Source: Alcanivorax sp. DP30 (lineage in GTDB: Bacteria > Pseudomonadota > Gammaproteobacteria > Pseudomonadales > Alcanivoracaceae). From it: a stretch of DNA of 64,000 nt. Of the stretch, positions 36,822 through 44,578 are shown piece after piece (the stretch's first letter is position 1; every line of letters begins with the position of its first letter). The DNA lies in the NCBI RefSeq assembly GCF_009882945.1, contig NZ_WTUY01000005.1, forward strand, positions 227,816 to 291,815, read 5' to 3'. A model generated the notes under the pieces. The model was given only the letters and a program-made list of their open reading frames with translations. It was not told the origin of the DNA and ran no database searches. Made by a program: the position numbers and the translations under genes.

Positions 36822-37742
36822 ATGAAACAGGGCAGAGATGAAATGTACAAGGCTCTTACCCTGGAGCAGGACGGCCCCCTTTGGCGGGGCCGTTTTGTTG
36901 CCATGGCCAGCCCCTGTGAATGTCTGGTCAGGGGTGTTGATGAAAGCCTGGCACGTGAGGTGGCGGAGTCTGTGGCTGCGGAAGCCTGGCGCATTGAACA
37001 CAAGTATTCCCGCTATCGTGACGACAATCTGGTGGCGGCAATCAATGCCGGTGATCAACAATGGGTGACGCTCGACGAGGAGACGGTCAGGTTGCTGGAT
37101 TTTGCTGACCAGTGCTGGCGTCTCAGTGATGGCGCCTTTGACATCACCTCCGGGGTTCTGCGTCGCGCCTGGCGGTTTGATGGTTCTGATCAAGTGCCCC
37201 AGCCGGAACAGGTGCATGCCCTGTTGCCACTGGTGGGTTGGGACAAGGTGGAGCGGGAGGCCGGCTGTATTCGGTTGCAAAAAGGCATGGAGCTGGATCT
37301 GGGCGGTATCGGCAAGGAATATGCCGTGGACAGTGCTTTTCAGCAGGCAGGTAAACTGACTGATGCCGATCTGCTGGTGAACTTCGGCGGTGATCTGGTG
37401 GCTCGTGCTGCCACATCTCCCTGGCAGGTGGGTATGGAAGGTACCGCAAGGCCCATGGCCGGCCAGTTACAGTTCACCACCGGGGCACTGGCCACCAGTG
37501 GTGACAGCCGGCGTTATCTGCTGCGTAATGGTATTCGATACAGCCATGTGCTGGATCCGCGCAGCGGTTGGCCTGTGGCCGATGCGCCGCGTGCAGTCAC
37601 TGTGTTTGGGCAGCAATGTACCCAGGCGGGGTTATTGTCCACGCTGGCCTTGCTGCAAGGCCGGGATGCGGAAACCATGCTGGGCGACGCTGGTGTACAG
37701 TACTGGATTCAATGGGGGGATGATGCGGCTGTTACTGGTTGA
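36822..37742 (+). CDS. apbE: FAD:protein FMN transferase (ApbE)
   Basis: 306 residues. Transfers FMN from FAD to Ser or Thr of target proteins. Visible: FVAMASPCECLV (AMGT-like start), YSRYRDDNLVAAIN, SDGAFDITSGVL, LDLGGIGKEYAVD, LVNFGGDLVARA and YSHVLDPRSGWPV. Oddly I see no signal peptide or lipobox; ApbE is normally a periplasmic lipoprotein. GGAG before ATG 36822 fixes the start; upstream in-frame codons do not add a signal. A terminator-like hairpin lies inside codons 17-24. Overlaps the regulator gene by 20 bases. Confidence 0.9.
   Translation: MKQGRDEMYKALTLEQDGPLWRGRFVAMASPCECLVRGVDESLAREVAESVAAEAWRIEHKYSRYRDDNLVAAINAGDQQWVTLDEETVRLLDFADQCWRLSDGAFDITSGVLRRAWRFDGSDQVPQPEQVHALLPLVGWDKVEREAGCIRLQKGMELDLGGIGKEYAVDSAFQQAGKLTDADLLVNFGGDLVARAATSPWQVGMEGTARPMAGQLQFTTGALATSGDSRRYLLRNGIRYSHVLDPRSGWPVADAPRAVTVFGQQCTQAGLLSTLALLQGRDAETMLGDAGVQYWIQWGDDAAVTG
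36871..36900 (+). terminator. Terminator-like hairpin inside the start of apbE
   Basis: ACGGCCCC / GGGGCCGT stem with a 7-base loop followed by TTTGTTG, 50 bases into the apbE coding sequence. It has the shape of an intrinsic terminator and could set less transcription of apbE-regulator-kinase than of the upstream genes. Confidence 0.5.
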
Positions 37743-38388
37743 AGATGATGCGCTGCTGGCGGATGGCTTGCAGCGTGCCCTCCGCGCGGAGGGGTATACC
37801 GTCGATCTGGTCGACCGTGGCGACCTGGTCTTGCCTGCGTTGGCTGCAGGCGGGTTTGAGCTGGTGCTCCTTGATTTGGGGTTGCCAGGGCTGGATGGCA
37901 TGGCTGCATTACGTGCCTTGCGTCAGCAAGACAAACAGATTCCCGTGATCATCATCAGTGCCCGGGATGCGCTTGATGACCGCATTACAGGCCTGGATAG
38001 CGGAGCAGACGACTATCTGGTGAAGCCGTTTTCCGCGGTGGAGCTGATTGCCCGTATTCGTGCCCGGCTGCGTCGTCGGGAAGCTCCAGGCAGTGAAATA
38101 CTGACGGTGGGGGATTTGGCGATTGACGCAGCCCGCTTCAGCGTGACCCGTGGTGGAGAGCCGGTCAATCTATCCCGGCGTGAAATGAGCGTGTTGCTGC
38201 AACTGGTGCGTCACCGTGGCCGAGTGCTTACCCGTGATCAGCTCGAACAAGGGCTATATGGCTGGAATGAGGATGTGGAGAGCAATGCGCTGGAAGTGCA
38301 TATCCATCACTTGCGCAAAAAGCTCGGCAGCGGTCTTATCCGCACGGTAAGAGGCGTTGGCTACAGTCTCAGCGGAGATCAGGAATGA
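37723..38388 (+). CDS. OmpR-family response regulator, QseB/PmrA-like
   Basis: 221 residues. Receiver with acidic pair VEDDALL, phospho-acceptor Asp51 (LVLLDLGLPGLDGM), Lys in DYLVKPFSAVEL; C-terminal winged helix with NLSRREMSVLLQLVRHRG, SNALEVHIHHLRKKLG and RTVRGVGYSL. Closest in pattern to QseB/PmrA. ATG 37723 follows GGGGGA and overlaps the end of apbE; its TGA overlaps the kinase ATG. A CTTAAG-type box in front of the operon suggests autoregulation. Confidence 0.9.
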   Translation: MRLLLVEDDALLADGLQRALRAEGYTVDLVDRGDLVLPALAAGGFELVLLDLGLPGLDGMAALRALRQQDKQIPVIIISARDALDDRITGLDSGADDYLVKPFSAVELIARIRARLRRREAPGSEILTVGDLAIDAARFSVTRGGEPVNLSRREMSVLLQLVRHRGRVLTRDQLEQGLYGWNEDVESNALEVHIHHLRKKLGSGLIRTVRGVGYSLSGDQE

Positions 38389-39725
38389 CTTTCTCCATTC
38401 GTCGTTTTCTGGTTGCTTCCATCTTGATCGTGATCCTCGGTGGAGGACTGCTGCTGGGGATTCTTACCTATCGCACGATCTATCATGAACTGGATGAACA
38501 GTACGATGCTGAACTGGTGCAGAGTGCTCACTTGCTGGCGGGTTTCTGGCAGGATGGTCATCCACCGGAGGCCTCCCTTTCTGCGCTGGATAGTCAGGAA
38601 TCCCGCTATCTGCGCTATTTTATCTACCAGCTATGGCAGAGCGGCAAACTGGTTTCTGCCAGTGAAGGCTCTCCTGAATCTCCCCTGGTTGCGCTCAATG
38701 AGCGGCCCCATTATGAGGAAACCAAAGGCTGGCACGCCTATTCGTTACCCCTTTCGAATAATCGCTGGCTGATCCTGGCAGAGAGTGACTATGCCCGCCA
38801 TTCCATGGTGAAAAATGTGGCGGGTTCTCTGCTCGCCCCGTACTTGATCAGTGTGCCTTTCGTGATGTTGCTGGTGTGGCTGGCGATTCGTCTTGGTCTG
38901 TCGCCGTTGTCGGATCTTGCCCGCTCGGTGAGCCGCCGATCCACGGATAACCTGACGCCGTTAACGGGGGGCAAGCAGGTACGTGAATTGGAACCGGTGA
39001 AAGAGGCGATCAATGCCTTGTTGCAACGCCTGGACGCTGGTATCGAGCGTGAAAAGCGGTTTACTGCAGATGCTGCCCATGAGTTAAGGACCTTGCTGAT
39101 GGTGCTGCGATTGCACGCTGAGAACGCCCGCTCCCTGTCGGATCCGCAACTACGGGACGAATCCCTGCAAGGGCTGCAGGAAGCGGTAGGGCGCGCTGAG
39201 CGAATGCTTGAGCAGTTGCTGGTGCTGGCGCGGCTTGATCCTGCTCAGGGCCCACCTGAGCAGGGTGCCTGTGCAGATATCCTCAGGGTGGCAAGGGATA
39301 CGTTGGCCTCGCTGGTGCCCCTGGGGGATCGTTTCAACCAGCAGCTTGTGTTGTGTCTGGAGGAATCCCTTCTGGTGGCAATGCCTGAGGAAGCCCTGCA
39401 GCTGGTGCTGCGTAACCTGATCGACAACGCCTGCCGCTATGCCTCGCCTGGCGTGATACAGGTGAATGCGGAGCGGCAGGGCCGTCAGGTCTCTATTGAA
39501 ATCTCAGACAGTGGTGAGGGGTTGAGCGAAGAGCAATGGCAGCGCTATCGGGAACGTTTCAGTCGGGGGCATTCGGATAGCGATGGAGCCGGGCTGGGTT
39601 TGTCCATCGTCAATGGTCTGCTCTCTCTTTATGGCGGTAGTCTGACTTACCGTAAACGGTGTGCGCAGACTCCCGCAGCTGCTATCGTGTTACTCCCTGC
39701 CGCAACTCAGAAGCCTGGGCTATAG
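38385..39725 (+). CDS. QseC/PmrB-like sensor histidine kinase with altered H-box
   Basis: 446 residues. Two membrane helices (about 9-30 and 150-172) flank a periplasmic sensor of about 115 residues; HAMP-like linker; HisKA with His232; HATPase with NLIDNACRYA, ISDSGEGL and GAGLGLSIV intact. The H-box reads AAHELRTLLMVLRLHAE: the nearly invariant Pro five residues after His is Leu237 (TTG, 39093-39095). That proline matters for phosphatase/kinase balance in related kinases. Coupled to the regulator by an ATGA overlap. Signal unknown. Confidence 0.88.
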   Translation: MTFSIRRFLVASILIVILGGGLLLGILTYRTIYHELDEQYDAELVQSAHLLAGFWQDGHPPEASLSALDSQESRYLRYFIYQLWQSGKLVSASEGSPESPLVALNERPHYEETKGWHAYSLPLSNNRWLILAESDYARHSMVKNVAGSLLAPYLISVPFVMLLVWLAIRLGLSPLSDLARSVSRRSTDNLTPLTGGKQVRELEPVKEAINALLQRLDAGIEREKRFTADAAHELRTLLMVLRLHAENARSLSDPQLRDESLQGLQEAVGRAERMLEQLLVLARLDPAQGPPEQGACADILRVARDTLASLVPLGDRFNQQLVLCLEESLLVAMPEEALQLVLRNLIDNACRYASPGVIQVNAERQGRQVSIEISDSGEGLSEEQWQRYRERFSRGHSDSDGAGLGLSIVNGLLSLYGGSLTYRKRCAQTPAAAIVLLPAATQKPGL

Positions 39726-39753
39726 TAGCGGTTCGTCGATCTTGGGAGTGATC

Positions 39754-40761
39754 ATGAGTAACGATAAATTCAGCGAACGGGTCGGAGACGCCATGCTGGA
39801 TCCGCGCAACAACCGCGTCTGGAAAGGTTTTCTCTGGTTGTTGGTGTTGCTGCTGTTGGTGGATGTCCTGCTCAGCTGGTACTGGAGTCAGGAGCCGGAT
39901 CTGCGTCCGGTGGTGGCAAAACCGGATGCGGTCGTTGGTGAGACCACTGCCCGCGAACTGATTTTTGTGGCCAATACCCTGCTGGACAAGCCCGGTGGCT
40001 ATCTCAGTAATGATGTGCTCCCCCATCGCCTGTGGATGGATAACATGCCCAACTGGGAATATGGCGTACTGGTTCAGGTGCGTGATTTTTCCCGGGTGCT
40101 GCGCCGCGACATGAGCCGCTCCCAGTCCCAGAGCCAGGAAGACAAGGATCTGGCCATTGCCGAGCCGCAGTTCAACTTCGATGCCAAAAGCTGGGCCATG
40201 CCCGCCACGGAGAATGAATACCGTCGTGGCATCAAGGCACTGGAGCGTTACCTGGACCGGCTGACGGACGCTAACGAAAATGACGGCCAATTCTACGCCC
40301 GTTCCGACAATCTTAATTACTGGCTGAACGAAGTGCAGAACCGACTTGGCTCGCTCAGCCTCAAGCTCAGCCAGAGTGTAGGCCGCAGCCAGCTCAACGT
40401 GGACCAGGATGGTGCCCTGGCGGTGGCAAAGTCCTCGGAAGATGAGGAGTTTGTGAAAACCCCGTGGCTGAAAATCGACGATGCATTCTATGAAGCTCGT
40501 GGGGCGACCTGGGCGCTGGCACAGTTGATGAGAGCTGCCGAGGTGGACTTTGCGGAAGTGCTACGCAAGAAAAACGCGACTATCAGTTTCCGCCAAATGG
40601 TTCGTGAACTGGAGGCTACCCAGGAAACCCTGTGGAGCCCGGTGATTCTCAATGGCGATGGCTTCGGTATGCTGGCGAACCATTCCCTGGTAATGGCCAA
40701 CTACGTGTCCCGTGCCAATGCGGCGTTGATTGATCTGCGGAAATTGCTGCAGGAAGGGTGA
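39754..40761 (+). CDS. DUF2333 family membrane-anchored protein
   Basis: 335 residues. Short cytosolic N terminus, one membrane helix (VWKGFLWLLVLLLLVDVLL), then a long periplasmic domain with PGGYLSNDVLPHRLWMDNM, NWEYGVLVQVRDFSRVLRRD and DDAFYEARGATWALAQLM, the DUF2333 pattern. GGGAG precedes ATG 39754. Common in Pseudomonas and relatives; function unknown. Not obviously part of the two-component operon, since it has its own ribosome site 28 bases after the kinase, but read-through is possible. Confidence 0.85.
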   Translation: MSNDKFSERVGDAMLDPRNNRVWKGFLWLLVLLLLVDVLLSWYWSQEPDLRPVVAKPDAVVGETTARELIFVANTLLDKPGGYLSNDVLPHRLWMDNMPNWEYGVLVQVRDFSRVLRRDMSRSQSQSQEDKDLAIAEPQFNFDAKSWAMPATENEYRRGIKALERYLDRLTDANENDGQFYARSDNLNYWLNEVQNRLGSLSLKLSQSVGRSQLNVDQDGALAVAKSSEDEEFVKTPWLKIDDAFYEARGATWALAQLMRAAEVDFAEVLRKKNATISFRQMVRELEATQETLWSPVILNGDGFGMLANHSLVMANYVSRANAALIDLRKLLQEG

Positions 40762-40766
40762 AAGGC

Positions 40767-40923
40767 AATTGATAGTTGATAATGGATAATTGATAACTGC
40801 GCGAGCGAGGCTCGCAATAGTTTGAACGCAAGAGGCCGCGCCCAAAGGTTGGACGCGGCCTCTTTGCTTTCTGATAAGGACCGCGCTTGAACGCGCAGTT
40901 ATCCATTATCAATTCTCAATTAT
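40767..40923. repeat. Nested palindrome between DUF2333 and Metal_hydrol genes
   Basis: Forward arm 40767-40803 (AATTGATAGTTGATAATGG, ATAATTGATAACTGCGCG) and inverted arm 40892-40923 enclose a terminator (40830-40864). The forward arm starts five bases after the DUF2333 stop; the inverted arm starts a few bases after the convergent stop. Confidence 0.85.
40830..40870. terminator. Bidirectional terminator between DUF2333 and Metal_hydrol genes
   Basis: AAGAGGCCGCG-C-CCAA / TTGG-A-CGCGGCCTCTT stem with one mismatch and TTGCTTTC after it. Same family as 15651. Confidence 0.8.
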
Positions 40924-40927
40924 TCAC

Positions 40928-41791
40928 CTACGCTGCGTTCTTGCCCTTCGGCTTGGGCAACGTCTTGCGCCACTCTTCGATCAGGGCGCTGTTATCGTCG
41001 TCCCAGGGATGGAAGCCGGGTTTCAGGTAGGTGAACCAGTCTGGAATGATGCTGCTGATCACACCTTTGTAACCAAAGCCTTTCCAGAGACCTTTCGCCA
41101 GGGTCAGCGGTTTTTTGTGGATATTGTCGCGCTTGAGCATTTGCCAGGTGAAGTAGCTGGAAAAGCCAATCAAGTAGGCTGTGCTGGACAGGAACAGGCG
41201 CTGACGCTCGAGATAGGTGCCGCCCACATCCTTGTAAAGGTCATAGGCCACCGCCTTGTGCTCGGTTTCCTCAATGGCATGCCATACCCACAGGTCGCGA
41301 ACCGCCGGATCCATTTTGTTGATGAGCTCCGGACGACGCAGGATGGCGTCGGCGAGGATGGCGGTGAAGTGTTCCAGCCCGGCGGTCGCCGCCAGCTGCT
41401 GGCGTTTGCTCATATACTGGCGGGCCCCGTCAAGCAGTTTGTTGGTCACCGCCAGGGCATGCTTGACGATATCGTCGTATTTGCCTTCGGCAATCAGGTC
41501 ATTAAAAGCCTGGTGCTCCAGGGAATGCATGGCTTCCTGGCCAATAAAGCCGGAGATGTCCTTCTGGCGAGCAGGGTCTTCAACCTGGTCACGCATGGCG
41601 CGCACAGAGTCTACGAAGAAACGCTCACCGTCCGGGAAGGTCAGCGAGAGCATATTCAGCAGGTGGGTCAGTACCGGGTCGTTGTCGAACCAGTAGTCAG
41701 TGTTGCGAATACCGGAAAAGTCGAAGCCCATCCGGCGCGGTGTAATGGGCACCACCGGGGCCTTTTTTTGCTTTTTCAGAGACAGCTTCAT
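40928..41791 (-). CDS. Metal-dependent hydrolase family protein (PF10118-type)
   Basis: 287 residues. Ferritin-like helical metal protein recognised by GFIGQEAMHSLEHQAFNDL and VWHAIEETEHKAVAYDLYKD, which supply Glu/His ligands for a di-metal site, and by the N-terminal PRRMGFDFSGI. Annotated widely as predicted metal-dependent hydrolase, though the ligand pattern resembles di-iron oxygenases. AGGAG precedes ATG 41791. Divergent from an AraC regulator, which probably controls it. Substrate unknown; lipid or hydrocarbon metabolism is only a guess. Confidence 0.85.
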   Translation of the reverse strand: MKLSLKKQKKAPVVPITPRRMGFDFSGIRNTDYWFDNDPVLTHLLNMLSLTFPDGERFFVDSVRAMRDQVEDPARQKDISGFIGQEAMHSLEHQAFNDLIAEGKYDDIVKHALAVTNKLLDGARQYMSKRQQLAATAGLEHFTAILADAILRRPELINKMDPAVRDLWVWHAIEETEHKAVAYDLYKDVGGTYLERQRLFLSSTAYLIGFSSYFTWQMLKRDNIHKKPLTLAKGLWKGFGYKGVISSIIPDWFTYLKPGFHPWDDDNSALIEEWRKTLPKPKGKNAA

Positions 41792-41811
41792 GTTTGCTCC
41801 TGTTCGAATGC

Positions 41812-41843
41812 CATTGATGACATTGCTCAATGACAACTACTAT
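41812..41843 (+). promoter_or_regulatory. Dyad CATTGA-N9-TCAATG and candidate promoter of the araC-type gene
   Basis: CATTGA (41812-41817) and TCAATG (41827-41832) form a perfect dyad in the divergent gap. TTGATG (41814-41819) and TACTAT (41838-41843) with an 18-base spacer could be the -35 and -10 boxes for the + strand gene, so a bound regulator would block it. Predicted by eye only. Confidence 0.4.
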
Positions 41844-41886
41844 GCGGTGTCTTGCAGTTAATGGTCTTGTCGTGGAGGGCCAACAA

Positions 41887-42915
41887 ATGGTGAATTCGGG
41901 CCGTCCCTGGGGGAATACCGGTGTGCCGGGCATCTATGTGGTGTTGTTGTATGACCTGCTGGTGTCCCTGGAGCTGGATGCTCCGGCCCTGCTGGCAGGG
42001 CTGGGCGTTAGCCGTGACGAGCTGCTGGCGCCGGATCGGCGGGTATCCATGTCTCTGGCGCAGACGGTGGCGGAGCGTGGTGTGGCCATGGTTGGGGAGC
42101 GCGGGCTGGGCTTCCGCTATGCCCGCGCCATGAGTATTACCCTGCATGGCCCGGTTGGTCTGCTGGCTCTGTCCAGTGCCAGTGCCCAGGATGCCCTGGA
42201 AGCGGCCTGCCGCTTTCTGGGTTTGCGCGCCCCCTTTCTGGAGATTCAACAGGCCAGGCAGGGTGATATGGCCTTCCTGCAGCTGCGCAGCACCGTGTCG
42301 CTGGGGGTGGCACAGGACTTTGTGATTGAGGCCATGCTGGTAGGGCTGGCGTTCATGATTGAGCAGTTACTGGAAGTGCTGCCGGAGGGCCTGGAAATTC
42401 ATCGGCGCGGGCCTGCCCCGGCGTACCTGGATGCCCTCAAGCGGGATGTGGGTGTCAGGGTGCTGTTTGACCAGGATGATGATGCGCTGGTGTTTCCGGT
42501 GTCGGCCCTGGAGGCCCGGCCAAGGCTTGCGGACCCGCAGGTTGCTGCCATTGCCCGTGAGCAGTGTGAAATGCAGTTTCGCCAGTGGCGTACCGGGGAA
42601 GAGGGCGTCATGGCGGAGCGAATCCGCGCTTCCCTGCTGGATCACCCCGCGCCGTTGCCGTCGCTGGAAGCCATGGCGGACAAGCTGGCGGTCTCCGCCC
42701 GTACCCTGAAGCGGCACTTGCAACAGGCGGGGTTGAGTTACCGGCAATTACAGGATGAGGAGCGTTACCGCCAGGCCCGGCGCCTGCTGGGCAATCGGGA
42801 AAACAGCATCAGCGAAGTGGCGTATTCCCTGGGCTACAGCGATGTGGCGAATTTCTCCAAGGCGTTCAAACGCTGGAGTGGCCTGACTCCGAAGGGGTAT
42901 CGGGAGCAGCATTGA
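41887..42915 (+). CDS. AraC family transcription regulator
   Basis: 342 residues. N-terminal Arabinose_bd-type domain (VSMSLAQTVAERG, MSITLHGPVGLLALSS) and C-terminal HTH_18 with KLAVSARTLKRHLQQAGLSY and the signature ISEVAYSLGYSDVANFSKAF then KRWSGLTPKGYR. GGAGGG at 41874-41879 favours ATG 41887 over ATG 41830. Of the same OruR-like class as the gene at 18029. Its divergent partner is a Metal_hydrol protein gene; such pairs are frequent next to lipid or alkane-related enzymes, but the effector is unknown. Confidence 0.87.
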   Translation: MVNSGRPWGNTGVPGIYVVLLYDLLVSLELDAPALLAGLGVSRDELLAPDRRVSMSLAQTVAERGVAMVGERGLGFRYARAMSITLHGPVGLLALSSASAQDALEAACRFLGLRAPFLEIQQARQGDMAFLQLRSTVSLGVAQDFVIEAMLVGLAFMIEQLLEVLPEGLEIHRRGPAPAYLDALKRDVGVRVLFDQDDDALVFPVSALEARPRLADPQVAAIAREQCEMQFRQWRTGEEGVMAERIRASLLDHPAPLPSLEAMADKLAVSARTLKRHLQQAGLSYRQLQDEERYRQARRLLGNRENSISEVAYSLGYSDVANFSKAFKRWSGLTPKGYREQH

Positions 42916-43343
42916 TCGGGTATCAGCTACAAGCTACGCTTGGATAGACAAACTCAGAAAAGTTCCCCGGGTTTTTCCGAAGAACGGAAACGCCTTCCAG
43001 ATCGTTGAGTTTGGCGCAACCGGATAATCTATGACCCAGTAAGAGCTCATGCTTGCATGGCGATCCTGGCCCCGGCGAGGTAAAGATTCCAGAGACGGTT
43101 TCGAGTTGCAGAGAGAATGATCTCCCTTCGGTCGCCTCGCTGCGCTCGGTTCGTCCCCTGGAAGGGAACTCCTGCAAAGCGCACCTCGTGTATGGGGCTG
43201 TCTGCCGGGTGTTCTAAACGTGAAGCAAAAAAAAACCGCACCCATGGGTGCGGTTTTTGTCGGCTGGCAGCGCGGGGCGAGGTGCCCGATTCCGGAACGG
43301 CCCTGGCCCGCGTTGCAGCTTGAGGCTTGTAGCTGCCTTTCGC
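42916..43343. other. 428-bp gap with mosaic repeats and a terminator
   Basis: 42925-42966 (GCTACAAGCTACGCTTGGAT, AGACAAACTC, AAAAGTTCC) is a near copy of 61375-61416. 43058-43110 is related in inverse orientation to 7838-7905 (CTCTGGAATC, CCTCGCCG). 43308-43332 has the TTGCAGCTTGAGGCTTGTAG word. A terminator lies at 43231-43258. No gene seen. Confidence 0.55.
43231..43258. terminator. Bidirectional terminator between AraC gene and ppa
   Basis: Perfect palindrome CCGCACCCATGGGTGCGG bounded by A-run and T-run (AAAAA before, TTTTT after), so it works on both strands. It serves the convergent araC-type gene and ppa. Confidence 0.9.
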
Positions 43344-43877
43344 TTACTTGCCGTTTTCGAACGCTTCAATGGACTTCACGATCTCGGCCTTGGCAGCCTC
43401 AACGCCGTCCCAGCCATCGACCTTCACCCATTTGCCCGCTTCGAGATCCTTGTAGTTCTCGAAGAAGTGCTTGATCTGGGCCAGCAGCAGCTCGGGCAAG
43501 TCGTTAATGTCCTGGACGTTGTCGTAGGACTTGGTCAGCTTGCTGTGCGGTACGGCAACCAGCTTGGCATCTTTACCGGCTTCGTCGGTCATGTTCAGGA
43601 TGCCCACCGGGCGACAACGGATCACGGAACCGGGAACCACCGGGTAGGGGGTCACTACCAGTACGTCCAGCGGGTCGCCGTCTTCGGACAGGGTGTTGGG
43701 GATGTAGCCATAGTTGGCCGGATAGAACATGGGGGTCGCCATGAAGCGGTCCACGAAGATCGCGTGGCTGTCCTTGTCGATCTCGTACTTGATCGGGCTG
43801 GCATTGGCCGGGATCTCGATGGCCACGTAGATATCGTTAGGGACGTCTTTCCCGGCGGGAACCTTATCAAAATCCAT
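43344..43877 (-). CDS. ppa: Inorganic pyrophosphatase, family I
   Basis: 177 residues, full length. Hydrolyses PPi with Mg2+. Family I signature [15 protein letters not shown] with the metal-binding aspartates, plus [17 protein letters not shown] and [22 protein letters not shown] on the minus strand (43915-43920) lies about 40 bases before the start. It competes for PPi with the PPi-dependent phosphofructokinase at 47946, worth noting for energy balance. Confidence 0.96.
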   Translation of the reverse strand: MDFDKVPAGKDVPNDIYVAIEIPANASPIKYEIDKDSHAIFVDRFMATPMFYPANYGYIPNTLSEDGDPLDVLVVTPYPVVPGSVIRCRPVGILNMTDEAGKDAKLVAVPHSKLTKSYDNVQDINDLPELLLAQIKHFFENYKDLEAGKWVKVDGWDGVEAAKAEIVKSIEAFENGK

Positions 43878-44212
43878 GGTCTGTCCTTCTCAACAGGGTT
43901 GGTGGTGGGCGCGGATTATAGCAACGGCAGGGCCTCGCGGCTAATGGCCGAAGGTCGAAGGGACTTAAAGAATGGGAATAAGCTTATTCTGGAGCCAGAA
44001 AACGTCTTGGGAGTTAGGGAAACAGGATTTATTGAAGGCGGCCAGACGTCGGAAGACGGACGTCTGATCCAAAATCAAGCGGAACAGGCGCTTCCGCTCT
44101 CTTGAGATTCGGTCCAGGCGGGTTTGTTGTCTTTGGCGTCAGACCTTCGAGGTCAGACGTCTGACAGTCGGTTTCTGGCTTCCGGTTTCTGGCAGCCTAC
44201 CCAAACCCCGTT
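43878..44212. other. Gap upstream of ppa with promoter and GACGTCGGACG-type repeats
   Basis: 335 bases. TATAAT (minus strand, 43915-43920) with TTAGCC 18 bases upstream is a candidate ppa promoter with a weak -35. 44041-44070 (GCCAGACGTCGGAAGACGGA, CGTCTGATCC) and 44137-44170 (GCGTCAGACC, GGTCAGACGTCTGACAG) are copies of the GACGTC palindrome family, arranged as an inverted pair. No gene seen. Confidence 0.5.
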
Positions 44213-44578
44213 TTACTGGACTGCTTGCCAGGCCGGGTAGTTGCCTTCCAGCAGGCGCACCTTCTTGAACCCGGCATTTTCCAGGGCGGTGGCAGCGGCG
44301 CTGGCGCGGCGCCCGGACACGCAATACAACACAATCTCGTCCTTTTTGTACTGCTCCAGCATGTCCAGATGGTGCTCGATATTCTTGGCCGGGACCATGA
44401 TGGCGCCGGGAATGTGTCCTGCCAGATATTCGTCTTCATCACGGACATCAATGACAATCGGGCCCTTGTTGCTGGCCATTTCCTGTTTCAGTTGTTCAGC
44501 GGAGATGCTGTCGGCCGCCCACAATGGGGTGCTGAAGATGGTGAGCAGTAATACAAACGTGCTGATCAAGGCTTTCAT
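44213..44578 (-). CDS. Periplasmic rhodanese-like protein
   Basis: 121 residues. Signal peptide (cleavage near LWA-AD), then a single rhodanese domain with VIDVRDEDEYLAGHIPGA and the active-site loop LYCVSGRRASAAA with the catalytic Cys. Presumably a thiosulfate or persulfide sulfurtransferase in the periplasm. AGGAG precedes ATG 44578, which overlaps the stop of the small gene upstream (ATGA), so the two are co-translated. Confidence 0.87.
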   Translation of the reverse strand: MKALISTFVLLLTIFSTPLWAADSISAEQLKQEMASNKGPIVIDVRDEDEYLAGHIPGAIMVPAKNIEHHLDMLEQYKKDEIVLYCVSGRRASAAATALENAGFKKVRLLEGNYPAWQAVQ

